From CATOSP01 sp965197545 (GTDB lineage Bacteria; Chloroflexota; Dehalococcoidia; Lucifugimonadales; UBA3495): DNA of 64,000 nt. The position numbers and the translations under genes were made by a program. The stretch lies in assembly GCA_965197545.1 (NCBI GenBank), contig CBDANJ010000008.1, forward strand, positions 62,001 through 126,000, read 5' to 3'. Positions within the stretch are counted from its first letter, which is position 1, and every line of letters begins with the position of its first letter. The notes under the pieces were generated by a model. The model searched no databases and had not been told where the DNA came from. It was given only the letters and a program-made list of their open reading frames with translations. Positions 1 to 9,622 of this stretch are shown here, in pieces.

Positions 1-667
1 CACCGCCGCGTTGGGCGCCCCTGCCGCGACCATCCGCCGGGCCATGCGATGCGGCCGCTGTGTCCGCTGAACCCGTCGCCCAGGCCTGCGGCCCGTGCCG
101 CGGCGCGCACCCGGTTGGCCAAGGCCTCGCCGGTCAGGCCAAAGACCGGAGCTACGGGGTCGATATCTGCGGGCCGGATTTCTCGCAGGGAGCGGGCGGT
201 GGCCGGGGTCACTGCCACCGTTGCCGGTTCGACCTGTTCTTGCCCTTCTGGACGGTCAGCCTGCCAGTGCCGTCGGGCCACAGCTCCACGTCCTGCCAAG
301 TCAGGGCCGCGGCCTCCGAGCGCCGCAGTCCCCCGTCGGCCAGGACTCCGATGATCGCTAGGTCCAAGGCGGCGCGGCGCTGGGCAGTCTCTGATGATTC
401 CAGCCGTCCCCCGCGGCCGTGCCTGGGCAGCCGAAGGACCCCACGGACCCGTGCCAAGGCGTCGGCGGTGAGGGAGTCGGCCTGCTTGGGTGCCGGGGCC
501 CGGTTTCGCCATCCCCTTATGGCCTCGGTCACCACCGGGTGACGAGTGGGGTTATCGGCCTTCTGCATGCCCGCGGCGGCGTGGAAATGGGAGATGGCGG
601 CGCGGGCATGCTCGATGGAGGTGATGGCCTTGCCGGCCGCTGCCAGGTGACCCAGGTAGAGGGCCAC
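1..667 (-). pseudogene. Tyrosine recombinase (integrase) relic
   Basis: On the minus strand the 152-residue reading frame 667-209 matches the N-terminal SAM-like and early catalytic part of a phage-type integrase; the first catalytic arginine lies in GLRRSEAAALTWQDVE. The frame stops at 209, but the adjacent frame continues with TPATARSLREIRP and then GLGDGFSGHSGR, the HxxR box, to about position 40, where another shift is needed to read MARRM. So there are at least two frameshifts. The upstream start is missing because a 193-bp inverted-repeat element abuts at 681. The catalytic Tyr region would lie beyond the window start. It is a dead relic; whether it once mobilised this island is unknown. 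Confidence 0.75.
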
Positions 668-680
668 GGCCTGGGGGGTA

Positions 681-873
681 TGACAGGGGTAGGTATTTCA
701 TTTGCGACTCCCTCTGGCAAACGTGAGCTCATTCGGTGGGTCAGGCTTGCTCAGATACAGAATCTTCCCCAAGAGCTTACTATCGGGCCCATTCCATCAT
801 TCCGGCGTAGGCCAGAATCAAAAGATAGCAGGGCCATTCGTAGCTATAGTCGCGCTTTTACCTACCCCTGTCA
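681..873. mobile_element. 193-bp MITE-like element, TIR TGACAGGGGTAGGTA
   Basis: A perfect 15-bp inverted repeat, TGACAGGGGTAGGTA at 681-695 and its complement at 859-873, bounds a non-coding 193-bp segment. The interior contains CATTCCGGCGTAGG, a motif common in intergenic repeats. The left end directly truncates the integrase relic, which supports insertion. Flanks GGGGGTA and GGGGGTG are similar but not an exact duplication, so the target site is unresolved. Confidence 0.6.
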
Positions 874-1030
874 GGGGGTGAGTCCGGGAGCGCCCAGTTA
901 ACCCTCACTCTTCCTCGTGCAACATGTTGACCTATCTGAGGCATTCCAACTAGGATTCCGTATCATCGGGCTGGAGTTGCCGAACTTCACAGCCCGCCAC
1001 GCCCAACCATTGTAACTGAGTGTTATTGGT

Positions 1031-3580
1031 ATGACGACGCCTAAGAACGCTTCCGAAACAATCATAGAAGAAGGGGTCAATGTCCCTTTGGCCCAGTTGC
1101 TCCGCGGGAGGGGAATATCTGCCAGAGCGGAGCGCCGCAGCCGGGAAGGCGTACCCGACGTGCGGGTCGATCTGAAGACAGGGGACCTTATCATTCTGGA
1201 GTGCAAATGGGACGCATCGGCCAGTCTCCTGGAAAACCAACTCGACCAACGGCTAAACGACTTCCCGGAAGCCGTCGGTATGGTGGGAGTTCTCTACCCG
1301 GAGCGTCTAAAGACCGAGGAGGATACTCAGTCAGCACTGGAGGGGGCGACAGACCTCCGGTGGTGGCTTCACGGTTCACGGGGGGAACAGACCTCAGACC
1401 GGCGGGTAAGAGCCGGCTCGGTAGCGGAGCTTGCCGATCAGCTCCGAATTCTACCCCTCGAATTGGAGGGAGTGGACCGGGTGACAGCGGCGGCAGAGAT
1501 CGTCGAATACGCCGTTGAACAGTCAGCGGGTCGGATTGCGAAACACGCCCGCATCTCCCGGCGCATCGCGGACATCATTGCCAGCACCGACCAGGAGAAG
1601 GACCGCGCCGCCGCATTGCATATCGGATGCCTGGTCCTCTTCAACGCCCTCGCTTTCCAAGACCGTCTCGCAGCCGCGAACGAAGACGTGCCTACCGTCA
1701 TCGAGAGCTTGGGAACAGGGATTCCCGGCCTGCGCCGGTCCTGGCGTGACATCTGCGAGAACATTGACTATGTGCCAGTCTTCGAGCTGGCCGCCGACAT
1801 CGTCGATGTACTCCGGGACGGTCCCGAGGATGTACAGACTCCGGCTATCAGTCCTTTGGTCAAAGCTATGGAGGACACCCGTAGGCTTGAAGGTCACGAC
1901 CTGTCCGGGCGACTGTTCCACACGCTGCTTACCGATGCCAAATTTACCGGCGCCTACTACACCTCGGTCCCGGCGGCGACTCTGTTGTCCCGGTTGGTGT
2001 TCCAGGACTGGCCGCTCCACGTTGACTGGGCGGACCATGAGTTCCCCGCCGCCCTTAACGTGGCCGACCTGGCCTGCGGCACAGGGACCTTGCTGATGGC
2101 CGTTGCCTCCGAGGTCGAACGACGGCATACCGACGCAGGCGGAGGTAACGCAGCCGAGTTGCACAAGGCAATGGTCGAACAGGCGCTTCACGGATATGAC
2201 GTACAGTTGTCCGCCGTCCACTTCGCCGCAACCAGCTTGGCTATGCTTAACCCAGACATCCAGTTCGACCGGATGAACCTATACGTCATGCCCCTCGGGG
2301 TGGAGGGCTCCAACCTGTCCTTGGGTTCTCTAGACTTCCTGGGTGCCGACGAGGCCGCAGTTCAGTTTGCCCTGTCCAGTGAGGAGATGGGGGTGGTCAC
2401 CAGAGGTGCTGAGAGAGTGACTGGTGGTGGTCCCAAGGGTTCCGATGAAGGAGTTACCGCCACACTTCCCGACCTGGACCTGGCGATAATGAACTCGCCC
2501 TTTACCCGCTCCGTGGGTGGCAACCTCCTGTTTGGAAATCTCCCGGCTCCGGACCGGAGGAAGCTCCAAAACGAGTTATCACGTCGTCTGAAGTCGAGGC
2601 AAGCATCCGCTACTGCTGGGCTGGGCGCTGCATTTGTGGCCGCAGCCTCACCCAAGCTGCGTCCTGGCGAGGGGCGTTTGGCCCTGGTGTTGCCGGCCAC
2701 AGTTTGCACCGGCCCATCCTGGGAGCAGACTCGCTCCCTGATTGAGCGTGACTTCACCTTGGATGTGGTAATCGCATCTCACGACCCACTACGTTGGAAC
2801 TTCTCCGACAGCACAGACCTCTCGGAGGCACTGCTCATCGCCACTCGGCGTTCTGAGAAGAGCGACGCCCCGGAACACCGCACTACCTTCGTCAACCTTT
2901 GGCAGAACCCGAACGGTGTGCTCGATGCTCATCGGGTGGCGCAGGCCATCACTCAAACGGAGCCAGGGAGACTAGAGGATACTGGCTCCGCGTTGCTGGA
3001 GGTTGATGGCCGGCACGTCGGCGAGGTCGTGTCCTTGCCAGAATCGAAGCTGACCGGCAAAAAGTGGACTGGTGTCCAGTTCTCCCGCGCTGACGTGGTA
3101 AGAGGTGCACTGAGATTGCTGGACGAGGGAGAGGTGTGGGTCCCTGGAGAGAGAGCGGCGACGAGCGTCCCGTTGTGCCGTTTTGACCAACTAGGTCAGG
3201 TCGGTCCTGATAGGCGCGACGTATGGGATGGATTCGAGCGCACCGACACCGTGACCGCATACCCGATGGTTGAAAATCACGACACCGAACAGAGAAAAAG
3301 TCTGGTGGCCGGGCCGAACACGTACCTTGCTCCTCTGGTCACTCCTCGACCCGGCCGCCGCCTCAAATCCGCTGAGCAGTTGTGGTCAAGGTCAGGCCGT
3401 CTACTCGTTTCCGAAAGACTACGGCTAAACACAACCAAAGTCGTCGCCATGCGGTCAGACACCAGGGTACTGTCTAATGTGTGGTGGCCGGTCCGGATGG
3501 AAGATGAGTCGACCGAGAAAGTGCTGGCCGTCTGGCTGAATTCCAGCCTAAACCAAAGCCAAGGTGAAATGCGCAGATAG
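1031..3580 (+). pseudogene. N6-adenine DNA methyltransferase (restriction-modification), 5' part
   Basis: This encodes the first 840 residues of a large type IIG/type I-like N6-adenine methyltransferase. The N-terminal region has a nuclease-like strand with ECKW near residue 57. The SAM-binding motif DLACGTG lies near residue 345 and the catalytic NPPF-type motif appears as NSPF near residue 488. After the residues LNSSL at 3550 the frame enters an inverted-repeat element and stops at 3580. The missing C-terminus lies in the right phase at 6124-6429. The intact protein would be about 941 residues. An HNH nuclease gene follows the 3' part, so the original locus was probably a restriction-modification unit. 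As it stands the gene is interrupted and likely inactive. Confidence 0.85.
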
Positions 3581-3699
3581 TGGAGGTCAAACAGTGGTGC
3601 CGGACCATTCTCCAAGTACGGATGAGAGGGCTTCACTGGCGCAACCAAGCCAATTTTCATCGCCCCTCGAATGTACATCCCACCTTGGCTTTAGTTTAG
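3548..3699. mobile_element. MITE family 1, copy a
   Basis: This 152-bp element starts with CTAAACCAAAGCCAAGGTG and ends with CACCTTGGCTTTAGTTTAG, so it has imperfect inverted repeats of about 28 bp. Its right third is closely similar to copy c at 19121-19271 (shared stretch around GCTTCACT and CCAATYTTCATCGCCCC). The ends fit insertion at TA: TA-AACC...GTT-TA. It introduces the stop codon at 3578-3580 that ends the methyltransferase frame. Confidence 0.7.
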
Positions 3700-3845
3700 T
3701 ACTACAGTCGCACATTTACTCGGACGGCACTTATAGCCTCTCAACCAGCTTGGTTTCATCTATTGCAGAAGCACTAACAAGAGCTAAATGCGACGGCCTC
3801 GAGGCCGTTCGGCCCTGAAGCGGGGCATCTGCGACTGTAGTACTA
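3697..3845. mobile_element. MITE family 2, copy a
   Basis: A perfect 16-bp inverted repeat, TAGTACTACAGTCGCA at 3697-3712 and its complement at 3830-3845, bounds 149 bp without an ORF. The interior includes a palindrome CGGCCTCGAGGCCG near 3794. The left TA overlaps the right end of family 1 copy a, which is what a nested insertion at the TA would leave. Confidence 0.7.
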
Positions 3846-4387
3846 GGAAGACAGCGTTAGCGACCGTCAGGGAGTAATGGCATTGCCTTATCAGGTCAGA
3901 TTAGGTAAAGGCGACTCAAGGGTCCAATGCACTGGTGTTCTCGACCCGGTGCCGTACTAAGAGGGTTCGAGCCCTCTTGGGTCTCGATACAAAAAGCGGG
4001 GCTGAGTGCACGGTGGATGGTGATGTCTAAGAGATGGGGCTGGAAGCAGACTGAGACTCCCGGTCCCTCTCGCCAAGACTATGGCGGTCTGGAGTCGGCA
4101 TCAGCAACATTAGCAACGCCCCGGCCGGCCATTTGCGCTATCCCGCAACTCTACGAGGAACTCGAAGGTCAAATATCCCTAGCCTTTTGCCGCCTGCACA
4201 TTTAAGATTTCTCCGCCGCGAAGACGAGGATGCGGTCGACTGATCGAGGCATTCCCAGCAGGCGTACCTGTGCTTGGAAGTAGGGCGAGCCAGCCAATTG
4301 CACTGACAACCGGATTATGTATCCCGGAATACATTCAAACACAGGCTCTTGCGGCTCAAATCTCACCAAGAAAAGACTACAGGAGAC
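3846..4387. other. Gene-free leader of the Shedu cargo
   Basis: About 540 bp between the family 2 element and the Shedu gene hold no supported ORF. A perfect hairpin AGAGGG-TTCGAG-CCCTCT sits near 3961-3978 and superficially resembles a tRNA T-arm, but no matching acceptor or anticodon arm is present. The stretch probably holds the Shedu promoter, which I could not locate with confidence. Confidence 0.4.
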
Positions 4388-4393
4388 ATGCCA

Positions 4394-5863
4394 ATGCTCC
4401 GAGCGTTACCAGCACTTCCAGAGGACAGCAGTGCGGGCACTTTGACTGTAGAAGAGCCGTCCCCGGACTGCTACGAAATCTTCTACATTCCTTCGAAGGA
4501 ACGACTAGCCTATGCCTCTGCCATTTCCGACGTCGTCGAGCACCGCGCCAAGCTGATTAGTGTCGACGGTCAGAAAAAACTGCTAACCGTTTATCCGATC
4601 AAGACTAGAGCCAGTTCCCTGTCCCATATCTTGGAGCCGAAGTACCCTCAGATTCAGCGAATTACGCTTGAGCATTCCCAACTCACCGAAACGGCCATCC
4701 ATCTCATCAAAGAGGTTTCAGAGACCGGGGCCGATGGCGAAGAGGACGAGGAGACATTAACCCTGGAGAGAGCCGTCACGTTCGCCTTGGAAGAATTGCC
4801 ATCGTGCTTCGTCAAGAGCTACGACTTTGGTTTAGGTCTAACGCAGGCTTATCGGTTTATAGTCCACGCGGTCGAAGACCTTTCCGACTGCACCGAGATA
4901 GTGTTCTCGGACCTCCATCAGACAGGCATAGATGAGGAGAACAAGGCCTTCTACATATCGACCGAGGACCTCTTCAGTCTTCGAAAGACCATTGACAGAA
5001 TCAACAACAACAGCCAAACCGCTGCTCGGTCCGTGAATGGTGGAACAACCCGCAATTTCCTTGCTGAAAAGATTGGGGAACCTACAATTCCAGTTAAGGT
5101 AGGAAGGAGTCACCTGCGCCAACGATTCACCACCTTGCTATCAGAAGGCGAGGACCCGCTTTCGTCAGATGAACAGGAAATTGTCCTCAACTTAATCACC
5201 AAGAACACCAGAGCTATTTCGAGGGCTCTGCCGGAACAACTTGCGACTCTCCAACGTGACATGCAGTTCGTTGAGCTCGACAGGCTGATTGAGAGCTACG
5301 AGGCAATGTCCAAGAAAAAACTCAAGGAGGACAAGTGGCAGGCTTTCTTGAACGAGAATCCCTTCATCCTGAATCTGGCCTTCGGTTATCCAGTTATCAA
5401 GGTTGGTAGCCAAGTGTCCGTTGGCGGGCGAAAGCTATCGTGAGCGGGCGACAAGGTTGCCGATTTCGTGGTCAAGAACAGCATGACTAACAACGCTGCC
5501 ATTGTCGAAATCAAAAGGCCGAGTACCAAACTCCTCAACGACAACCCATATCGAGCTGACGTCTACACGCCTTCACTAGAATTGGCTGGCTCTGTAAACC
5601 AGGCTCTTGATCAAAAGTACCACTTTGAACAGGAGATAACACAGCTGGCGAAGAACAGTGAAGAGCATGAACTGGAGTCATTCTCAGTTCACTGTTGTCT
5701 CATTATCGGAACCGTGCCCTCTGGAAAGGACCAGAGGAAATCATTCGAACTTTTCCGAGGAAACTCCAAAGATGTGCACATCGTTACATTTGATGAGTTA
5801 TTGGAAAAACTGAAACAGCTCAGAGATTTTTTGACTCCGCCAACAGGCCAAGGTGAAAGCTAG
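4394..5863 (+). pseudogene. sduA: Shedu defence nuclease (SduA, DUF4263) with internal TGA
   Basis: Shedu is a single-gene anti-phage nuclease. The N-terminal regulatory part runs to about residue 310, followed by KWQAFLNENPFILN and the DUF4263 nuclease core. The core has the PD-(D/E)xK pattern VADFVV then IVEIKRP, and the conserved DVYTPSLELAGSVNQAL block. One in-frame TGA at 5441-5443 separates GGRKLS from AGDKVADFVV; a single change from GGA (Gly) would explain it. The stop falls just before the catalytic residues, so the short product would lack the active site. I chose ATG 4394 because AGGAGA lies 7 nt upstream; ATG 4388 is too close to it. The gene is cargo of the composite insertion. 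Stop-codon readthrough is possible but unsupported. Confidence 0.85.
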
Positions 5864-5962
5864 ATTCAGTCGAACGTCTCGGCACCTCAAGACAGCATAC
5901 AAAGACGGCATCCCGGGGTTCACTCCAGCGGCAGAAATCTGGGACGAACGGTGGCATCTCTC

Positions 5963-6123
5963 TAGTACTACAGTCGCACATGACAGCCAGAAGGGTCAAC
6001 TGGCGTTCATCGTGGCAAGACCGGCTATGGCCTGATGCCCCCGTCCCTTTCTTGATCAGGTTTGAATCGTCTCTGGCGCACGACTGGAACTTCCTTATCG
6101 GTGGATCTGCGGCTGTAGTACTA
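5963..6123. mobile_element. MITE family 2, copy b
   Basis: TAGTACTACAGTCGCA at 5963-5978 pairs with TGCGGCTGTAGTACTA at 6108-6123 (one mismatch), bounding 161 bp. It carries the same termini as copy a but a different interior. Its right end is exactly the junction with the 3' part of the methyltransferase gene. Confidence 0.7.
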
Positions 6124-6429
6124 GGCTTGTTGACCATCTTGGCGCAGCGGACCAGTACGGAGGGCGGCTGGGTAGCGATGAAGAAGGCCGACTTGGAAGA
6201 ACTGCCGGTCCTGGACACGCGCCAGTTCTCGCCTGACCAGATGCAGGCGATGTCAGACTTATTCGACCAACTGGCGGAGGCCGATTTCGAGCGATTGCCA
6301 GGCATGGCAACTTGTGAGTCTCGCCGGATCCTCGATGATGGTCTCTCCCAGGTTCTATCCCTCCCCGACTTGAGCACACTTCGAGCTTTGCTCGCCACAG
6401 AGCCGGTGGTTTCGAACCGCCGATTGTAG
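6124..6429 (+). pseudogene. N6-adenine DNA methyltransferase, 3' part
   Basis: The frame GLLTILAQRTSTEGGW then MKKADLEELPVLD is the standard C-terminal region of N6-adenine methyltransferases of the type IIG kind. It continues to ATEPVVSNRRL and stops at 6429. It has no start of its own and is the missing C-terminal 101 residues of the protein begun at 1031. Its phase fits the upstream part once the 3551-6123 block is removed. The downstream HNH gene starts 115 bp later. Confidence 0.85.
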
Positions 6430-6543
6430 CCACGTTGGGGCCGGCAGGAGGTTCCGTTTGCCTTCAGAGAGAATTACCACTGTCTCGGAGTGCCGAGTGG
6501 ACAAGGTGGAGTCGCGCCAATATAGCCATTAAGGGGTACAAAC

Positions 6544-7074
6544 GTGTCGAACCTAAGCCCTGATACTCGGAAACCAATGAACAAACACCGCCAACACCGG
6601 GCGTGGCTCTTACAAGAGGCTGACCGGTTCCCGAATGACAATCTGCACAGAGGGTCCCGAACTCCCCACGCAATCAGCGAAGCCGACTACGTGGCTGTTC
6701 CTCCCCCTGTCAATTTGCGTGTCCAACCTGCAGGGGACTGCCTGATATGGGTCGGCAGGTTGAATGCCGATGGGTACGGTACCGGGACTTTCCCATCAAG
6801 CGATGAGACGTTGGCCCATAGACAGGCATTCGCCCAAAGCCGGAGATCCGGGGCAGCGTCCGGTGTCCTGCACCTGTGCAGTCGTCCTTTCTGTGTGCAA
6901 CCAAGCCACCTGTATGAAGGCACTCACCAGGATAACAGTGACGATCGGCGGTTGCGCCTGGGCAAGGGTATGACGTGGGCCAAACTGGAAGACAAGTCAA
7001 CCACCGTGCAACGTGTGGCGCGACACCGTTGGGACAGTCCGCCAACGGAAATTGCCGGCCATCGTTGGCCCTGA
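6544..7074 (+). CDS. HNH endonuclease (HNH_3 type)
   Basis: The 176-residue protein has the signature of small HNH nucleases found in phages and restriction loci. It shows CLIWVGRLNADGYG near residue 66, an AHR motif near 91, then VLHLCSRPFCVQPSHL at 108-123 followed by GTHQDN. The GTG start has AAGGGG about 6 nt upstream. It follows the split methyltransferase, so it may be the restriction partner or an independent homing-type nuclease. The last 30 residues are compositionally odd and overlap another frame, so the C-terminus may be frameshifted. Confidence 0.7.
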   Translation: MSNLSPDTRKPMNKHRQHRAWLLQEADRFPNDNLHRGSRTPHAISEADYVAVPPPVNLRVQPAGDCLIWVGRLNADGYGTGTFPSSDETLAHRQAFAQSRRSGAASGVLHLCSRPFCVQPSHLYEGTHQDNSDDRRLRLGKGMTWAKLEDKSTTVQRVARHRWDSPPTEIAGHRWP

Positions 7075-7415
7075 AGACGGCGGAGGTCGAACACAATTGC
7101 GAGTTCATTATTCCGGCAGGTGACTACCTTGTTTGCGACGCCTGCGGCCAGCCTGAACCCGAATGGCTAAGGGAGCAGACGAGGTCTCGGGAGCTGCAAC
7201 CGGCAGACGATGACAGAAACACTTTCTCTGTCGTTACCCAGGGTCGGAGTCTGACCAACATGGCCGAGGGAGTGGTCATTGACAGCCATTATTCGGCAAT
7301 GATGGACATGCCTAAGAGTCGTGCAGAAAGAAGGCGCAGGGACAGGGAATGGAAGAAACAACCGAATAAGCCGATCCTTTTAGGGACCCACTCCATTAAC
7401 CCGACCAACCCCTAA
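6975..7415 (+). CDS. Hypothetical protein overlapping the HNH gene end
   Basis: This frame overlaps the last 100 bp of the HNH gene. From about 7083 it reads like a protein, with a CDACGQPEPEWL stretch and a charged C-terminus SRAERRRRDREW. It could be the true C-terminus of the HNH protein after a frameshift or a separate small gene with an internal start. I recognise no family. Confidence is low because no ribosome binding site decides the start. Confidence 0.3.
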   Translation: MGQTGRQVNHRATCGATPLGQSANGNCRPSLALKTAEVEHNCEFIIPAGDYLVCDACGQPEPEWLREQTRSRELQPADDDRNTFSVVTQGRSLTNMAEGVVIDSHYSAMMDMPKSRAERRRRDREWKKQPNKPILLGTHSINPTNP

Positions 7416-7428
7416 CCCGACCAACCCC
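7397..7428. repeat. Tandem 16-bp repeat
   Basis: TAACCCGACCAACCCC occurs twice head to tail at 7397-7412 and 7413-7428. The first copy encodes the last residues of the preceding frame. The following 600 bp up to 8048 hold no gene I can support. Confidence 0.8.
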
Positions 7429-8048
7429 AACCAGACCGTTAGTTTCAACCACCCACCCCTGCATGGACCGGGGATAGTGTTGACGATACTTAGACCTTCT
7501 GAAGGGGGTGCGGTACGTCCTGAACGCCAGAAACCGGATGCCTGAGGTCTGGCAAGTGAATACCTGGCTAAACCGGAGAGGCTGGGCCGATTAGAGCAAC
7601 TACCACAACAGTAGACCATACCCTACAAGTAAAGAGAACCCGAACTTAGGGTGGCGAAAAACACCTGTTTGTTTGCCACTCTCTTCCGGGGAGTCTATCC
7701 GTAGCTGGAACGGGTGACAAACAACTGCTGGAGAAAACCTCAGACTGGATAAAACAGGGTTCTGGGGTTTGTTTGCCAGGAAGGACTGGGCTGCGGACTC
7801 GCCCGCGGCGCGGCGCGGGTTAATGGCCAGTAGAGGGTGACGGGGGGTGACGTGCAGCTGCGCCTGGGCGGCGCTTACGGGTACATACCAACTGGATGCT
7901 GTTGATGCTCTCGGGAGGTCCGTGTTGCTGTCCGGCTTTTGCCTGGTTTTCTTCGGACTGGCCGTCTGTATTAGTTCCAGCCCGCGGTCCCTTCCTGCTA
8001 CAATCTTCCTGTTGAGATTACCGGAAAATGGTCCGCAGGTGGTGAAGC

Positions 8049-8291
8049 ATGAGGGGTTATCGTTGGACGGCCCGTGTGGGCCTGGCGGGGCTGGGGGTCC
8101 TGGCTCTCTGGGCCGTGTTCGTGGCGGTGGTCCGGGTTCTGGACGTCCCGATTGGGGGGATTCAGCCCGAGGCCTTTGCGCTGACGGCCATGATGACGGC
8201 TCCCATCACCCTGGGGGCTGTGTTGCTCGTGACGCTCGGGACCGCCGGTCTTGAGGTCCTGGTGCGCCGCCTCAGGTTGGCGGGCGGCTGA
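8049..8291 (+). CDS. Small membrane protein, two predicted helices
   Basis: An 80-residue protein with two hydrophobic segments, GLAGLGVLALWAVFVAVV near residues 11-28 and MMTAPITLGAVLLVTLGTAG near 48-67. A short basic C-terminus follows. I do not recognise a family. It lies between gene-free DNA and IS relics; GTGGTGAAGC precedes the ATG and gives only a weak ribosome binding site. Confidence 0.45.
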   Translation: MRGYRWTARVGLAGLGVLALWAVFVAVVRVLDVPIGGIQPEAFALTAMMTAPITLGAVLLVTLGTAGLEVLVRRLRLAGG

Positions 8292-8351
8292 TCCCCCGGG
8301 GGCGCTCTTCAGCTCCGGGGCGCTGTGTCCACGCGGCCGGCGGGGTTCTTT

Positions 8352-8435
8352 CATTATCGCCATCGCCGTCGGCAACAGCGGCGCCGGCAAGACCCACATC
8401 GCCCTGGGACTGGGCCTAGCCGCCTGCCAGCGCGG
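8352..8435 (+). pseudogene. IS21 IstB fragment (Walker A region)
   Basis: About 84 bp are nearly identical to the intact istB gene at 34700-34780 and encode VGNSGAGKTHIALGLGLAAC, the P-loop of the IS21 helper ATPase. The fragment is fused at 8435 to an oppositely oriented IS1380 relic, so it is debris from an earlier IS21 insertion. Confidence 0.8.
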
Positions 8436-8757
8436 AAGCGACCAGCGTCATCATCTTGTCGCCGGCGTTGGCCCGCCCGGGGGCATCGCCCTGGTCGAGG
8501 CGTTGCCGGACGAGTTCGGGCAGGCCGAGGTGCCGCGCCAGGGTGGCCGGAAGGACCAGCCCGGCATTGGCCACCAGGCGACGGTCGTCGAAGGTGATTT
8601 GGATCCGGTCGGGGTGGTTGCGTGGCAGCATCTGTTGGGTGCTCCTCGTTCTGGGGTCGGTTTGCTGTTACAAAACCATTATCCCAGAGGCACGGGAGCA
8701 CTTTGTGGTCTCTTCAGGACCCCGCTACACGCCCTCCTTCGGTGGATTGGGGCTTAG
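8436..8757 (-). pseudogene. IS1380-family transposase 5' relic with terminal sequence
   Basis: On the minus strand 8631-8436 encodes the N-terminus of an IS1380 transposase (IQITFDDRRLVANAGLVLP, then GDAPGRANAGDKMMTL). Upstream, 8637-8703 carries a self-complementary terminal segment, GTGCTCC...GGAGCAC, homologous to 47247-47310. The outer end TTCGGTGGATTGGGGCTTAG matches the termini of the IS1380 relic at 47190 and 48852. The 3' part is missing. Confidence 0.75.
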
Positions 8758-8772
8758 TTTAGGAGTGAGAGA

Positions 8773-9312
8773 ATGTCCATCAGCACCGTGGAAGCTGCGA
8801 TCCGGCATGCCAGGACGATGATAACGGAGTGGGAGGAAGAAGGGTTTGGGTTCAGCGACTGGATGGAAGTGCACACACGGTACGCGGTCATCGACCCAGT
8901 GATCACAGCCTTGGGTTGGGATACCTCCGACCCCAAGGAGTGCCACCCGGAATACCCGCGTTATGGTGATGGGGAAGCCCGGGCTAGGGTGGACTGTGCC
9001 CTGTTCGGCGAACCCAACCTCGTTGCCATCGGCAACTACGAGGTCGCACCAGATGTCATTATCGAGGCCAAGAGCGTGGGCGTGGAACTGGAGGAGCACG
9101 TCGAGCAGTTGGAAGGGTACGCTGAGGCGGCGCACAGGATGCGAAACGGCGTGGCGGTGCTGACCAACGGGCGGGAGTGGTGGCTGTACGATCTCGATCG
9201 TAGGGGAAGCTTTCACGGGAAGCGCTTGGCCCCCATCAATGCCCTGGAGGACAATCTGAGAGAATCAGCCCGCACTTTGAATGCATGGCTTGACCGCCGG
9301 AGGTTCGGGTGA
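8773..9312 (+). CDS. Stand-alone HsdR-N-like PD-(D/E)xK nuclease domain protein
   Basis: The 179-residue protein equals the N-terminal nuclease domain of type I restriction HsdR subunits without helicase. The putative catalytic residues are D74 in ARVDCALFG and E98/K100 in DVIIEAKSV. The family hallmark VAVLTNGREWWLYD follows near residue 127. AGGAG lies 8 nt before the ATG. It may act as a small restriction or defence nuclease. It is flanked by an IS1380 end on the left and an integrase relic on the right. Confidence 0.75.
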   Translation: MSISTVEAAIRHARTMITEWEEEGFGFSDWMEVHTRYAVIDPVITALGWDTSDPKECHPEYPRYGDGEARARVDCALFGEPNLVAIGNYEVAPDVIIEAKSVGVELEEHVEQLEGYAEAAHRMRNGVAVLTNGREWWLYDLDRRGSFHGKRLAPINALEDNLRESARTLNAWLDRRRFG

Positions 9313-9319
9313 CTCCTGG

Positions 9320-9560
9320 GGCAGCCAGATAGGCCGCCGCGCGGACGCGGCGGCCCTTGCCGCGGGTCTCGGGGAACGGTTCAGCGGCCACTCCATGAGG
9401 GTGGGAATGGCCCAGGCCCTCAGCGCCGCAGGGGCGGAGCTGCCCGCGCTGATGCAGGCGGGGCGCTGGTCCACGTCGGCGATGCCGGCACGGTACACCG
9501 AAGCCCAGGCCCCAGGGCGGGGCGCGGTGGCCCAGTACTACCGCGGACCGACCAGAGTCA
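9320..9560 (+). pseudogene. Tyrosine recombinase C-terminal relic
   Basis: The frame encodes AAGLGERFSGHSMRVGMAQ (the HxxR box), then LMQAGRWSTSAMPARYT with the H/W box and the catalytic tyrosine in ARYT. The N-terminal half is absent. It is closely related to the relics at 1-667 and 14944-15105, so related integrases entered this region more than once or one was scattered by rearrangement. Confidence 0.75.
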
Positions 9561-9622
9561 GGCAGAGCAGCGGGGGCGGAGTCAGCCAGGAACCTGAAGG
9601 CAGGAGGACTTCACCTTGACGG

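Larger units (their letters stand above)
3548..6123. mobile_element. Composite MITE-bounded insertion carrying Shedu
   Basis: Everything between codon CTA at 3548-3550 and codon CTA at 6121-6123 is inserted in the methyltransferase gene. Joining the two CTA codons gives AGC-CTA-GGC-TTG and the protein NSSL-GLLTI, a seamless frame. The block holds, in order, a 152-bp element (family 1), a 149-bp element (family 2), about 540 bp without genes, the Shedu gene, and a 161-bp second copy of family 2 whose outer end is the right junction. The layout fits a family 2 pair moving as a unit into a TA within CTAG, followed by nested insertion of family 1 into the left TA. No transposase is encoded inside, so movement must have used one supplied in trans. 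Confidence 0.75.

Noticed and set aside
3940..3990. tRNA-like segment with a T-arm-looking hairpin (GGGTTCGAGCCC)
   Set aside because: The stem has 6 pairs and a 6-nt loop, unlike a tRNA T-arm, and no acceptor, D-arm or anticodon arm can be paired around it. A similar GTTCGAGTCCC near 26485 fails for the same reason.
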